A stretch of 64,000 nucleotides of DNA from Neoceratodus forsteri (lineage: Eukaryota > Chordata > Ceratodontiformes > Ceratodontidae): assembly GCA_016271365.2 (NCBI GenBank), contig CM028136.1, positions 470,516,001 to 470,580,000 on the forward strand, written 5' to 3'. Numbering within the stretch: position 1 is the stretch's first letter; each line of letters starts with the position of its first letter. A program made the translations under genes and the position numbers. The notes beneath the pieces are model-generated. The model did not search any database. It was not told the origin of the DNA and saw nothing but the letters and a program-made list of their open reading frames with translations. Below are positions 1 to 11,805 of this stretch, piece after piece.

Positions 1-478
1 AGTTAGTGCCCTATGAAAAACATCTCATGCTTTGCCACTGGGTCCATGAAGAGCTGTCACCAATGCTGGAATCCAAGTACTGTCATAACCTGGCTTAGTA
101 CACACAGGCACACCCTCATAGGGAAATCTACCCTAAACCTATACCTGCCTTCAAACTTATACAAAGCTTGAGACTTTGTTGTTAGATTAGTTTGTTTTCA
201 CTTTTCTGTACATGGTTCAGGAGAGGCAGGAAACTGCAAAGCTTACCCACTCTCTGTATATAATTTACACCAGTTCATAGTATAATGTTTGTAGCACCCA
301 TACTAGTTGTTATTCATGTACGTAAACTGTTTTATTTGCTTGCTCTCCTGCTGTCCAACCTCCTCTGCTGAGCTGGGTCATCTTATGTGATCACTGCTAC
401 TGTTATTGCATTTCATCCCTGTCCCTGATGTACTGTGTTTGTTATTGTTGTGTGTTCTGTTTTTTTTTTAATAAAAAG
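1..478. other. Unclassified flank, no gene seen
   Basis: I recognise no coding region, RNA gene or repeat family here. The sequence is of ordinary composition and ends in a short T run just before CR1 coding sequence begins. Confidence 0.4.
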
Positions 479-675
479 ATTAACCAGAAGAGTGGCAGTA
501 GGTATGATGCTAGCATCTACAGGCCAGTCAATCTCACATTAGTGGTGAGGAAGATAAAGGAGACACTACTGAAGGAGAGACTTATGGAGAACCTGGAGAC
601 AAAAGGGCTGCAGTTTCATGGGGGGGTGTGGAGGTCATGTCAAACTAGTCTCATAGATTTCTTTGACTGGGTTGA

Positions 676-880
676 ACTGAATTGAATTTATTGATTGATT
701 CAGACAACACTTTAGAGCATAGTGATCTTTTTCAAAGACTCCACATCAAAAAACAGGACATAACATTGTTAAGGTAGTGGTTACATAAAGGGGAATAATA
801 TAAATCACAAATTAGGTAGAGTGGTGTAGCATATCAGATGTCAAATGTAGGTTACCTGGGAGGAGGATCAAGGGAGAGCA
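676..880 (-). repeat. Short insertion resembling a LINE 3-prime end, inside CR1 A
   Basis: CR1 coding sequence stops at FFDWV near 672 and resumes near 868. Between them lies AT-rich DNA beginning TTGAATTTATTGATTGATT, which looks like the reverse complement of an AATAAA-type LINE/SINE tail. The family is not certain. Confidence 0.5.
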
Positions 881-911
881 GTGGACATCACTGATCTCAA
901 CTTTTAAGACT

Positions 912-1859
912 GTGGTACACAGCAGGCTAGTTAACCAACTAAGCAACCTGGTGGTGGGGCAGAAAGTGATACGGTGTGTATTAAACTGGTTAATGAATAG
1001 AAGGCAAAAGGTGGTGGTAAATGGTAGTCACTCAGGCAATAGGAGAATGACTAGTAGGGTACTACAGGGTTCCGTGCTGGGATTGGTCCCCTTTAATGTC
1101 TTCATAAGTGGCATTGCAGAGGAGCATGGGGGTAAGGTGTGTCTCTTTGAGGATGATACAAAAATCTGCAATAGGGTTGACACTCAGAAAGGGGTGGAGA
1201 GAATGCAGAAGAATCTGAAGAAACCAGAATAATGGTCTAGGGGTGGCAGCTGGGTTTCAATGCCAAAAAATGTATGGTTGTGAACTTAGGGCTGTGGAAC
1301 CCAGGCACTTTGTGTAAAATGGGGGGAGCGGAACTTACAGTCACCAAACAAGAAAGAGACCTAGGGCTCATCATATCTGATGACTTCAAGGTAGCTTGGC
1401 AGTGGGAAATGCTAACAGGATGCTGGGGTGCATTGGGAGAGGGATTTCCAGCAGGTGGAGGGAGGTGGTGCTGTTGTTCTGTCGTTCACTGATGAAGCCC
1501 CACCTAGACTGCTATGTCCAGGTCTGGAGGCAACACTTCACAAGGACACTAAGAAGGTGGCAGTGGTACAGAGGAGGGCAACCAAAATGGTGATGGGGTT
1601 GCAGAAGAAGCCATATGAGGAATGGCTGAAGAAACTCAACATGTACTTCCTGGAAGAGGGGGACAGGACTGAAACTAACAAGTACCTCACAGGAGTAAAC
1701 AAAGTCCAAGTGGATTGTCTATTTCAGAGAAAAGAAGGCACAAGAACAAGGGGTCATGAAATGAAGCTAAGAAGGGGAAAGTTTAGGAGAAATGTGCAGA
1801 AATACTTCACGGAAAGGGTGGTGGATGACTGGAACAGTCTGCCAGAGGAGGTAGTGTAG
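912..1859 (+). pseudogene. CR1 copy A RT palm to C-terminus, broken
   Basis: At least three frames are needed to follow the protein. At 912-1232 the order is VNQLSNL, RRQKVVVNGSHSG, QGSVLGLVPFNVFIS, then the catalytic block read as FEDDTKICN, where other copies here have FADDTKLCN; the two metal-binding aspartates remain. The thumb and C-terminal part runs through MLGCIGRGI (frame of 1396), HKDTKKVAVVQRRATKMVMGL and FTERVVDDWNSL (frame of 1428). The segment between RT blocks 1 and 2 was displaced by the insertion at 676-880. The apurinic endonuclease domain that a full CR1 would carry upstream is absent. Confidence 0.8.
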
Positions 1860-1861
1860 GA

Positions 1862-2110
1862 AAATAGTGTATTTATTTATTTATTTATTGAAATGTGTCA
1901 CCAGGAAGGCACACTGAACAACAAGTTGCTTGTTTCCTGGTGTGACCTGGGGGGGTTACTATTGGATAAAGAATTAGACATACAGTTTTACATTTAAAAC
2001 ATACAAGAAATTAAACATTCAATTACATTTGTAACAAGACCGTTAAAAAAAAAATCATAAATAATCATTCAGTCACATTTATAACATAACATACAATTAA
2101 ATATATCATA
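1862..2110 (-). repeat. L2-type LINE/SINE 3-prime tail fragment inside CR1 A
   Basis: Starting with (TTTA)n at about 1869, the stretch reads CACCAGGAAGGCACACTGAA and then TTTCCTGGTGTGACCTGGG. Reversed, this is the tail seen at 25230-25277 (MIR-like SINE) and at 32530-32625 (L2-type LINE). It breaks CR1 copy A just after the EEVV block, and CR1 3-prime sequence returns after about 2110. Confidence 0.7.
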
Positions 2111-2293
2111 CCTGTGAAATATATGCTTCAAACATGCTTGCAATAGGAATAGGGGCATATTAGAAAGAGGAACAGGGGGAGGGAGTAACAACTATGACCA
2201 ACTAAGGTCATTGGTGATGGAATAGTCAGGGACAAGAGGCAGACTGGATGGGCCTGAAATGTCTTTTCTGCTGACAAAATCTATGTTTCTATT

Positions 2294-3660
2294 AAGATTT
2301 GTAAGTCTCCCTAATTGTTTGACACTTGGTGGATGTTCAGTATTGATGTACTTATAATATATAGAGGTGGTTGAAATTAGCAGATTCTGAATTTACAGAA
2401 TTTTTGTGCAGTTCCATTAATTTTTTTGAGAAATTTTGCAAGATTATTTGGAATTTTCTGAAATTATTTTATTGGCCATAACTCAATCAGTGTGGAAGGT
2501 AGGAGTCTAATATTCGGCATGCATATTAGCTGATATAGGCCCTAAATGTCTGTCATGTTTCATGACATTTGGCTAAAGGATATGGATGTTATAGGGGCTC
2601 ACATTCTAGCAATTTAATATTTATGTGAGCATTTCTAAAAATATTTCTATGCTTACAACTTAATCACCTTTGGAGGTAGATAATTGAAAACTCAGATGTA
2701 TACTTTCTTGGAAGATTCATAGAAAATATTAAATAGAGACTGTAAGGTTTAGCTATGACCTTCCTCCCTACATGACTTCCATGGGCTCGCTTCCTAACCT
2801 GGGCCGTCAGCATGGCACCATGATATACTGATGCTGGACCATGGTGGTTAGCTTAAAGCCTAATATTTAGGGTCAATGAACCTTACAACATTGGCGATAT
2901 TCTGTTCTCTAGCTTTAAACAAATAGGGACTTCAAATTTAGCAATTTACATCATTGTGAAATGTAATTTTAAAATTTCTGAAAGTTTAGAGGCTTATAAC
3001 TCAGTCACCTTTAAAGGTAAAGAGCTGAAGCTTGGCACACGTATGTAAGAGCATGGGTAACATCAAAATATCAAATGCAGTGCAGTTTATTCACTTTTAG
3101 TTTACATAGGTGTTAACTGTAAGTTCAAAATTTCCAAATGTTTGGATTCTTATAACAGTCATTTTTAAAGACAGAAATCTGACACTTGGTGCACTTCTTT
3201 TCAGATGCAGGGACAGCCAATGTACCAAATGTGGTATATTATGGTTAAATAAATATTTAATTAGATGGAAATAACCAAAATCACAATTTTGGTGACATTT
3301 AGCAAAGTTTTAGCCAGCATTTGACAAAGTTACATTCGAGCGAAATCAGCATTTCACCAGAATTCTGCTGGTGGAAGATGAAATTCACCCATCCTTAATA
3401 TTATGTATTTATATAATATTCATATTTTTTATTTGTATGATATGCAGATACTGTCATATCAAATTGGCAATGAATATATTTTACCTATGTACCTGACAGT
3501 TTATCTGATAAAATTCTTGTACAGTCATGCAAAGAACATGCAGTAATTTTGACACTAAGTGCATTTTCCTGTATTATTATGCTTACAAATCTTGCAAGAT
3601 CAGTCATAATCCTTTTTTTTTAAGAAAGGGTAGCACCTCTTGATATGAATTATTAGTGTT
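2294..3660. repeat. AT-rich stretch with a diverged repeated motif
   Basis: No gene is visible. A motif close to CTTATAACTCAGTCACCTTT, followed by an AAAGGTA-type block and usually a GCTGAA.CTTGGCAC-type block, starts near 2475, 2651, 2991 and 3144. Each is preceded by an AATTTCTGAAA-like run. The spacings of about 176, 340 and 153 suggest a very old tandem array of roughly 170 bp with one unit lost or replaced. Confidence 0.45.
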
Positions 3661-5311
3661 TGATACTGTTGTCAGCATTGTTTATCTTCCTTTAAATGCC
3701 TTCTTAAAATTAATTTCCTGACATAGGCCTTCTGCCACTTCAACCTGTTGAACTAATGGTGCTGTATTTGAATTTTGTGTGTAACCCATGCCTTGGGTAA
3801 AGGAGAAGTAAGGCATCCAGTGGCACGTGTTAGTAATTTCTTCCTGAGGACAAGAGGTCTCTTGATTGAAATTCTGAGAGTAAAAAGATGATGGCTTCAT
3901 AATCAGTTCAGACTTAATAATTACTTCCTGCTGAAGTTTGATCACACTATTGCAAAGACTTATATTATACTGGGAATATATACTGTATAATTATTTTTTC
4001 TAAGTATGAGACCGGAAGGGGGGTAACACAGTAGTACCTGTCCTGTCCTGCTGGAGGTATAAGGTGAGCCAAGATCAGTAAATAGTATCCATATATTCTT
4101 TTGTGTAATGGATGATGGGAAGGTGGATGGAGGGCCGGTTTCAGAGTGCCCCTTAACTGAGGGCTGGACTCCCACAACGGTCCTTTCTGTATGTAATCTG
4201 CTGCTTGTGCCAGTGCAAATGTTCAGTGTTTGCTAACATGAATTAATTTTCAGCTGTACAGTATGCTGTGAGGCACCTTTTACATATGTTTGAGTTCCTA
4301 GTGAAGCTCTCCCCATTTGAAAGCAAGTGTGGAGTAAAATAAGTAGAAATGAATTATGCATCTGATACTCCCATAGCCTTTACTGAACCTGCAAGCTAGC
4401 TGTACTAGAGATGTGGAAGACATCAATAAAGGACAAACCTTTTGACTCTATTTTATTGTGTGGACAGTGTTGTGTACCTCTTTGAGTGTTAATGGATTAC
4501 CCATTGTGGTCTTGAAGTCAGTAGTCCCCACATCCCCAAATCATTAATAAATATAAAAGTTTGTGGTGGGCATCATCCCCTGGAAAGATACCATTTGAAA
4601 ACCCATAGCAGGAGAGAGGGCTATACTCGTCAACAGATTCATAGCGTAATGAGAACTACAAGGAATTGTGCTTGCATACAGTAGTTCTGGTTACTTCTCA
4701 CTCATCAGGAGAAGCTGGATTTGATGGAATATTGCAGATGCATTCTACTGTTTTTAATTGTGGTATGCTGCAGGACCCAATTCACAGTTGCAATGGACAA
4801 GTGTGAAATTGTTTCAGTATAATTTAGCAGAAGTCTTGTGACTGTGAGCCCTCCCAAGCAATGGTCAAAGGGGGTTAGGCAGCCTTTTCACACCAGTACA
4901 CATCGAACTGTGGTTGTGTAAGAAAATGGGTGGGATTGGCATGTAAATGACATGCTATGCCTTTCACAATGTAGCACTTATATGACACCTCATGCCTGAG
5001 GGATTGTTTTACCAGGTAGTAGGGGTGTCACATCATTGAACCTGCTGTGTCTTTCACTTTCAAGGATCAAGCTTAGTGAGGGAACAACAGTGACAGAAGA
5101 TGAGCAAAGGGGAATGGGGTTAGGGAGTGGGAATGCACTGGAATATTAGGGACTGTTAATGGCTGGGTTTTGGGTTGGGAGACAACTAGATTACCAGGAA
5201 TGATGACAAGGGATAGATTAGTGGACATGACTGTCAGCCCACAAGCAGGCCTGAGGTACTGATCACACTGGTAAAGAGATGTGTTAGACAGCTGAATGGG
5301 CTCCTGCGTGT
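3661..5311. other. Unclassified stretch, no gene seen
   Basis: ORFs here are short, overlap on opposite strands and have no recognisable domain. I see no repeat boundary except the right end, where the duplicated target site of the next element begins. Confidence 0.4.
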
Positions 5312-6061
5312 CTCTGGATTAGAGATGCAGCAAATTCAAATTCCATTGGTGAAATGAATGCGAAGTGGGCACTTGGCATTGCCACTGCGCTACGCAGAGT
5401 AGGCAATGCAAAGTGCTCACTCTGCCTTGTCATTACCACTTCGCATTAAGGTGGAATGGGAATGCGAAGTAAGATGAGGTCACTGTTTTTAATGGAATTT
5501 GTGCTCCTCATTATGATTCTAAGTGATCCACTTGGTGTTTCAGATTTGGCAGCCCCCTACACATCACATGGCTTACAGTACTATAAGTCACATGCTCTTT
5601 AGCTAGGCAGGAAGGAAGTGAGTCATACAAGCAGACACTTTTACTTTTTTCTGTGCAGATGGAGAGAGAGGAGTGTGTTTTGTGACTGCTGATACTTTGA
5701 GATCAGAGCGAGGAAGATATTTCAACTTTGATTTAGACCCAACAGCTTTTTAAAAGCTACATTTTTTGGTTTTTTTCTGTACTCTTTTTTACCTAATTTG
5801 TTCTTTCTGTAAATTTTATTTTTCTTACCTTTATAAGTAGTTAGTTCTTTGTCTGTGTCTGTGTGACTGTGTGTGTGTTGTGTGACAGTGTGAGTAGTGA
5901 TTGCTTGGATTGAGGGAGTTCAGTAGGAGAGACGGACCAGGGTGAGGGAATGTCTGGGGCAGGGTCAGCTCCGGGAGAGCGTGGTAGTGGTAAGCATCAT
6001 ACCATGCACATGCATGGGGGGCATGGGTGCCCATTCCTGTTGGACCACTCGAAACTTGTGA

Positions 6062-6771
6062 GTGCCCCCCCAAGAAGCAGGATCAGCAATGCGTCCTGAC
6101 TCTGAGGCACTTGAACCACCACCAAGTTCAGCACCAGGTCCTCTGGAGCAGGATGTGCCTGTTCCCCCAGGCCCAGGTGTGGATCCCATCCCTGTTCAGC
6201 ACTGTGACCAGACAACTGCCAGTTCATCTGGCCTTCCCCTGCATGTGCCTGGTCCTCCCCACACCTCCATTGTTTGACAGTTTTTTGACTGTGTCAGGGG
6301 GACAGCAGTGTGGTCAAGTGCTGCCTATGTGAGGTGGAGGTGCACCATGGCCCCCGGGTAACTCTCCTTGGGACTGGGGGCCAGCACACCCATATGCTCA
6401 ATCACCACCAGTTGGAGTTGCAGGCTGCCACAGAACATACCATGCTTGCACCTGTTGGCCCTTCTGTGGCAGAGGGTGTAGCTGTGCATGGTGGCAGACC
6501 TAAGAAGAGGAGGGCAAGAGCAGCACCTGCTGCTCAACCAGGACCCAAGCCACCACCACCACCACCAGCAGCAGGTCAGCCTGTAGAATGTGTGGACCCC
6601 AGAGAACTGCGTGTGACGCAGGCTGACTTGACAGTTCTCTGGAGTGCTGTCGTGGAGAACAATGAGAGGGTGAGTGCTGTCGAGCAGTGGTCGGATCACA
6701 TAGAGAGACATCAGTTGCAAATTATGTCCATGCTGGAACTGTTGCTGGATCACCATGGGATCCCACATTAG
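6062..6771 (+). pseudogene. BED-type zinc-finger protein inside the hAT-type element
   Basis: A proline-rich leader starts with ATG at 6062 and reaches TSIV at about 6275. There a TGA stands where the conserved BED tryptophan is expected, followed by QFFDCVRG. A G run near 6298-6302 then shifts the frame. The next ORF (6310-6771, 153 residues) gives KCCLCEVEVHH and GTGGQHTHMLNHH, the C-x2-C and H-x4-H parts of a BED finger. Downstream are a basic RPKKRRARA nuclear-localisation-like run, a polyproline tract and an acidic/amphipathic end (ERVSAVEQWSDHIERHQLQ). BED fingers bind DNA in hAT transposases and related host proteins. Both breaks lie in the finger, so this copy is probably not functional unless splicing removes them. 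Confidence 0.65.
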
Positions 6772-7003
6772 GTTTTATTTACCTCACATCATGTGCCCCC
6801 TCACACCTTCCTTGCTGTGTTATAAAATGTATTCCTCTACCATTCCTGACCCTTGTATGTAATTATGCCCTTTTTTGTTGTCTTCCATATGCGTGACACT
6901 TTGTATTCTGAGCAGTGCAAGTATACTGTGTTAAACTGCATGTGTGCAGTCAGTCTTTTTTCCAGTCTGTGTATGTACTACAGACACTGTCCAACTCTCT
7001 GAC

Positions 7004-7720
7004 TTAAAAATGCTTATTAATGAGTACCATGGTGAGATGGTGAAGCCTGGAGAGATACTACAAAATAGGCTTACAATACATCCAAGCAACTAGTAAAAAA
7101 ATGAATGTTGTGATTCATGACGTGATCATAAATCATAATTTGTGACTGCATTTGTGACCGTGATGATGAAAAAAACGTGAATGCCTACAGCTGTACTTCC
7201 TCGGGCCCTGATGAGGTGTGGCACACAACTCCCCAGCTTAAAAACATTCATTAATGAGTACAATGATGGGGTGGAGAAGCATGGAGAGATACTACAAAAC
7301 AGACTTACAATACATCCAAGTAACTTAAAAAAAACTAATCTTGTGAGTAGTGACCTGATCGTAAATCGTGATTTGTGACTGCATTTGTGACCGTGATGAT
7401 GAAGAAATGCGAATGCCTACAGCTGTACTTCCCCATGCCCTGATGAGGTGTGGCACAAAACTCCCTGGCTTAAAACACTCATCAATGAGTACAATGGTGG
7501 GGGTAGTAAAGCATGGAGAGATACTACAAAACAGGCTTACAATACATATAAGTAACTAGTAAAAAAAATTAATGTTGTGATTCGTGACGTGATTGTAAAT
7601 TGTGATTTGTGATTGCATTTGTGACCATGATGATGAAGAACGTGATTTGTATCATGAGTGACTTGTGACGATAGTCCTGACATGAAAACGCATATTAATG
7701 AGTACAATGTTCATGCAGAA
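7004..7720. repeat. Tandem repeat of about 233 bp, three units plus a partial fourth
   Basis: Units start at 7004, 7238, 7470 and, in part, 7682, each opening with an AATGAGTACAATG-like word. Each contains GGAGAGATACTACAAAA, a GTGATTYRTGACG-type run and ACAGCTGTACTTCC. The small ORFs in it merely mirror the repeat. It lies inside the hAT-type element and may represent amplified internal sequence. Confidence 0.85.
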
Positions 7721-7975
7721 TTATGCACCACACCTGTCCAGTACTCTTAAGGGAAGCCAAAGAAACAACTGTGACTTAAGTTAGAGATGGAGATTGGGTA
7801 CTAAGGAGATGCAAATGCACAGACAGATTAAGATTACGCTGCACACTGAAAAGATGCAGATGCAAAGGGACAACACCTAACCAGTGCTTACCATCAGAAA
7901 TTCTGGAGAAGAATACCTTTTCCAGTTGAGGCGGGCCACGGGGGGTCAGTGTACTGCACTGCTGCAGTAACAGTC

Positions 7976-8012
7976 ACTAGTACTAGTACTGGTACTAGTA
8001 CTAGTACCAGTA
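7976..8012. repeat. Palindromic ACTAGT/ACTGGT microsatellite
   Basis: A short array of ACTAGT units with occasional ACTGGT and ACCAGT. Every unit is self-complementary or nearly so, so either strand can fold into a hairpin. Confidence 0.8.
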
Positions 8013-8920
8013 AAGATACCACAAAGAAGTACAAAAATTACACAGCTGCAGTGGACAGCAGGTTCACATTGCTGAAATTATGTGGCACAATAAACGGTGT
8101 CTGATTTGATGACACGCATCACACACATACTCACACACACACTAAATAATGCATAGCAAATTGAAAACTTCAGTAATATAATCACATATTTTGGACAAAC
8201 TAAAATTATGCACTGCTGCACCACAACAATCAGCAAAAAATGGCAAGAATTATGGAAAATATTACTATGTGTACATTAACACAGTTATACAAGAAAACTA
8301 TCACCAAAACAGAAAGCACTCTCTTTTTCTCCAAGTTAATCTACCTACACCACAGATATGCCCTTCCCCCAAAGCACACTTCCACTGTCTCTCAGTACAC
8401 AGATTGAATGTTGTACATTAACATTGAAAATCCACACACAAACAATAAACGCTCAATGATATGAGCACAGGAGGGTTTCCTGTAATCGATGAGCTAAAGT
8501 TTCAGCAAAGGAAAAAATACTCAAAAAGGCTTTTTTAACAGCTTTTAGAAGGTTTGAATCACAGAGATTTCCCACAGCTTCCTACACACACTACCCCAAA
8601 TTGAGGCTGTGCAGAACAATCTAGAGCCCATGTGACCTGAAATCCCATAAATCACTGTAAAATTCACCTTTGGAGCTTAAAAGCAAGGTGAAGTGACGTG
8701 AAGTACATTGCTTTCAATGTACTTCACCTTAAGAATTGGTGGAGTAGTGGTTTGGGAAGGTGGAGTAATGCGAAGTCATTGTTTTCAATGGACTTTTCGT
8801 TACCCATTATAACACGAAGTACTCCACTTTGCGTTGTGGAGCACTCCACAAAGTCATCTTCACTCTGCAAATCACTTTGCTGAGTGAATTGGAGCCACTT
8901 CTCCCATCTCTACTCTGGAT

Positions 8921-9237
8921 GGCACTATACCATGTGCAGGCATATGCATAACTTTGTAATTGTTATTGTTATTTATTGCAAACCCAGTTTGTATACAGTA
9001 ACAGCTAGAACACCTTGTTTGCATTAAGAGATTTGTGCCAGGGGCTCTCTGCTCCCTGGCTCAAATTGAATGTTCTCAGTATACCAATGTTATGGATTGG
9101 TGTGCATTTTGCACCCTACGTTTCTGTCCGTAAAATTGGAAAAGTGACTAGGATTCCTAGATTTATGGTTTTCACTCTTAGGCAGATAATGCCCAGCTGT
9201 ATCGTTCTGTTGACCTGAGTTAGGCCTTCTCAGTGCT
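8921..9237. other. Unclassified stretch
   Basis: No supported gene or repeat. It separates the right target duplication of the hAT-type element from the 3-prime end of the next LINE. Confidence 0.4.
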
Positions 9238-10880
9238 AGTTTATCATCATCATTAAGTTTATTGTATAGCTTAAAAGCTGTTACAAAAAAATAAATAGTA
9301 AGGCACAAAAATACAAAACAGACATACATGTTGAAATACAAATACAGACATTCAGATTAAAAAATCCATCAAGGGCCTTTAGATAAACTGAATCATGCAG
9401 CTGTGTACATTACTGCTCATATGGTAGACATTTTCTTCTTAATTTTAATGACAGCATAAAAGTATTTAGCTAGCCTTACCAGAAACCATTGATCTTCAGT
9501 ATTCAACAATGTATTAGTAAGGCTATCCTTATCAATTTCATATGTACTATTTGTAAATGGTGCCAATCAATATGCCCTTTCTCCCTTGACTTTTTTGTAA
9601 TTGTCATCACCTGTTACTATGGCACAGTGTCAGTACTGTTTATTCATGTACTTGAACTCTCCCTATTGTTATGATGTACTGTGTCCTTGCTCCATTATTA
9701 TACTTGTATCCTTCTGTAACTAATTCTGAGTCACTCCTGAAAAAGGGACTTTCAGGGCTCAGTGGGCCTACCCGGTTACCAAAATTGAATAAATAAATAA
9801 ATGTGCAATACCACATAATGTGCATTAAGGTCTCAGTCACTTTGTATGTACAGTCACAATTTCCAGACTCAATTCCTGTTTTCTTATATCTGAATAAGAG
9901 CATATTGCTAGGAAATTGTTCAAACTTATGCATGCTAAATAACACCCTTAATTCTGGATTGCTCAGGGCGTACAAATATGGTTTGAACCCAAAATACTAA
10001 TTATTTCAGAAAAAAAACATTTTGAATAGCATCAGTTAGCTATTAGCTCAAGATCGAGTGTATTCCACTGGTTAATAACCTTTTTGGATATATATTCCTT
10101 ATATTTTATGCTTAATAATATGCGTTTACCACCTGCATGCTTTAGGCTGGATAGCTTATGCTTTTTAATAAGGTGGATTAAGGAGGTATACAAAAAAAAT
10201 CTTAAAGCCTAGACTAAACCAGGTCTTTTTCTCATGATAACAGTATTTCACAAAAGAATTACTTTCTGGTCTCATTAGTCTAATCCAATAATTTAGTTTC
10301 CTTGCCTCGATCTGAGTATTGATGTGAGGAGACCAAATCCAACTCTCAGGTAGGGTGCAAGACATGCAAACCCCACTCTCAAAATATTCCATAATACCTT
10401 ATATAAAGGTGATAATATCTTATTCATGTTTTTATATTCCCAGACATCTGAGCCATACAATAGTTGTGTCTCAAATTTTGCTCTGACAGTTTCCAAAGAT
10501 GGGTAGAGTAAATCCCCCATATTTTGAATTAAATCTTATTAATCCTCCGAGAGATTTTTTTAAGTTTTTCAGAGATTGTTGTCAAATGAGCTGACTATCC
10601 ACAATTTGCTTAGAAAGTAATACCCAAATATACGTAACTGGAAACAACTTCAATTTTATCTTTCCCAATGTACCAGTTACCCAATCTTTTATTACCTCCA
10701 AAGATTACAGACTTTTGTGGGCTTTTGTTTTATTTAGATTTAGTTTTAGTTTCAGTTCTGTAGACCTAACCTGGAAAAAGTCAGTTTTTCTCTGCGGGCC
10801 ACCTTGGGAGAGAGATAGTAAAACAACATCATCTGCATAATCAAGTAGAGGACAATCAGTGCTAGTTAGAGTGCTGCCTG
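9238..10880 (-). mobile_element. Unassigned APE-type LINE, RT to 3-prime end
   Basis: Read on the minus strand, decayed RT sequence begins with a DYADDVVLLSLSQGG-like catalytic block near 10850-10810. It continues through ELKLKLNLNKTKA and YVYLGITF near 10640, KFETQLLYGSDVW near 10450, and NYWIRLMRPESNSFVKYCYH near 10250. The C-terminus has a zinc-knuckle-like C-x-C ... H-x4-C (NCDCTYKVTETLMHIMWYC, near 9860-9810). The 3-prime end is an AATAAACTTAATGATGATG-type tail near 9240. An L2-type tail (about 9550-9803) is inserted just after the knuckle. The same family is the outer host of the nest at 28850-49770. I cannot name its clade with confidence. Confidence 0.7.
9550..9803 (+). repeat. L2-type LINE 3-prime fragment inserted in the LINE
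   Basis: The insert ends GGGCTCAGTGGGCCTACCC, GGTTACC and an (AATA)n run at 9788-9803, in the same order as the other L2-type tails in this window. The right boundary is clear because the zinc-knuckle codons of the host LINE start directly after it; the left boundary is approximate. Confidence 0.6.
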
Positions 10881-11805
10881 CCCTGTCTGATGTCAGTGAG
10901 TGAATGGTTTCCAGCTGACTGACACGTAAGCACTGAGTGATAGATCTGCTTTTGCTTGGCTCATATTAGCATACTGTATGTCTGATGTCAAGGATAACCT
11001 GAAGCTACCCACATTGGGTAGCATTCAACTGAAAGCTGAGAAGGTGGCTCACAGTCTGTGAGTGGTTCCTAACCATTTGTCCATGAAGCCCCAAAGACAC
11101 CACTCCTGCTTGCCAGGGTCCAGCTCCAAATGCAGAGTTAGTCACTACTGGGGGAATCTGCCCTCCATTCCCTGTGACCTCACAAGGAGGAACACACCAT
11201 GAGACCAGAGGGAGCTTCAGGTAAGTCCTGGAGATGGTGGGGTGGGCACGGCTGGGGGTGCAAGCTGAGAAGTGTATTTTCTGGATTGGGGAGCACAATT
11301 GGAAATTTTAAAAATAATTTAATTGAATTATGTCACCTGCCATTTTACTTTCCTTTTTCCCTTACACACAGAAATCAGCCCCAGCCTTCCCCTAACACAA
11401 AATATTCTGTTTGATTATTTAGAAAAAAAACCAAAACCTTCCCCCACTGCATGAAAGTTTTCAGCAGCTTGGAGAGGGTATTTTTTAAATTAATAAAAAC
11501 ATAAACTGTAGATTTCTTGGGAAGAAAAAAACAGCATGTTTTTATTATATATTTAGAATCTTACACTATGCAAAATAACACATGAGCCACCATGCACAAC
11601 TCTGCTGTGTTTCCATCTTGGAGTTTTGGTGTCATCAGGGACCTCTGAGACTACATTTCTGAGGTCACTATAATGTGATCGGAGCCCCTCAACTGAAATA
11701 CATCCCTGTTGTGCACGTTTGCCCATGCATTATTCTCCATACAATGGTTTTGACTTTATTTATTAATTCATATACAGTACATATAATGTTTTTGTTCTAT
11801 TTCTT
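10881..11805. other. Unclassified stretch, no gene seen
   Basis: About 0.9 kb with only short ORFs, none with a recognisable domain. A few A-rich runs occur near 11430-11540. Confidence 0.4.

Larger units (their letters stand above)
479..2293 (+). mobile_element. CR1-like LINE copy A, 5-prime truncated
   Basis: This is the reverse transcriptase (RT) and C-terminal part of a CR1-type non-LTR retrotransposon. Reading resumes across stops and frameshifts from the NYRPVSLT-like block (read as IYRPVNLT near 515) to FTERVVDDWNSLPEEVV at about 1806-1856. The 3-prime end has the usual CR1 layout: a GACTGGATGGGCC block followed by TCTATGTTTCTAT at 2279-2291. Two unrelated fragments interrupt it, at about 676-880 and 1862-2110. 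The family copies itself by target-primed reverse transcription; this copy is dead. CR1 is preferred over L2 because of the QRRATKMV and ERVVDDWN blocks and the octamer-like tail. Confidence 0.85.
5312..8920. mobile_element. hAT-type DNA element, 3,593 bp, with 8-bp target duplication
   Basis: The element spans 5320-8912. It begins TAGAGATG and ends CATCTCTA, a perfect 8-bp terminal inverted repeat. It is flanked by CTCTGGAT at 5312-5319 and again at 8913-8920, a perfect 8-bp direct repeat, the target-site length of the hAT superfamily. Subterminal regions at both ends carry many short CGAAGT / ACTTCG words in both orientations, typical of transposase binding zones. Inside are a BED zinc-finger ORF (about 6062-6771), a 233-bp tandem repeat and short microsatellites. 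I see no DDE transposase, so the copy is probably non-autonomous or internally replaced. The hAT assignment rests on target length, BED domain and termini. Confidence 0.8.

Noticed and set aside
4404..4425. A third hAT-type terminus (TAGAGATG in ACTAGAGATGTGG)
   Set aside because: The octamer is there, but I could not find a matching inverted end with an 8-bp duplication nearby.
6325..6768. 147-codon minus-strand ORF opposite the BED ORF
   Set aside because: Its tryptophan run is only the reverse of the polyproline-coding CCACCACCA tract. The plus-strand frame has the zinc-finger pattern.
7004..7720. CRISPR array
   Set aside because: Units of about 233 bp repeat as a whole, with no short identical repeats separated by unique spacers. 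The context is eukaryotic.
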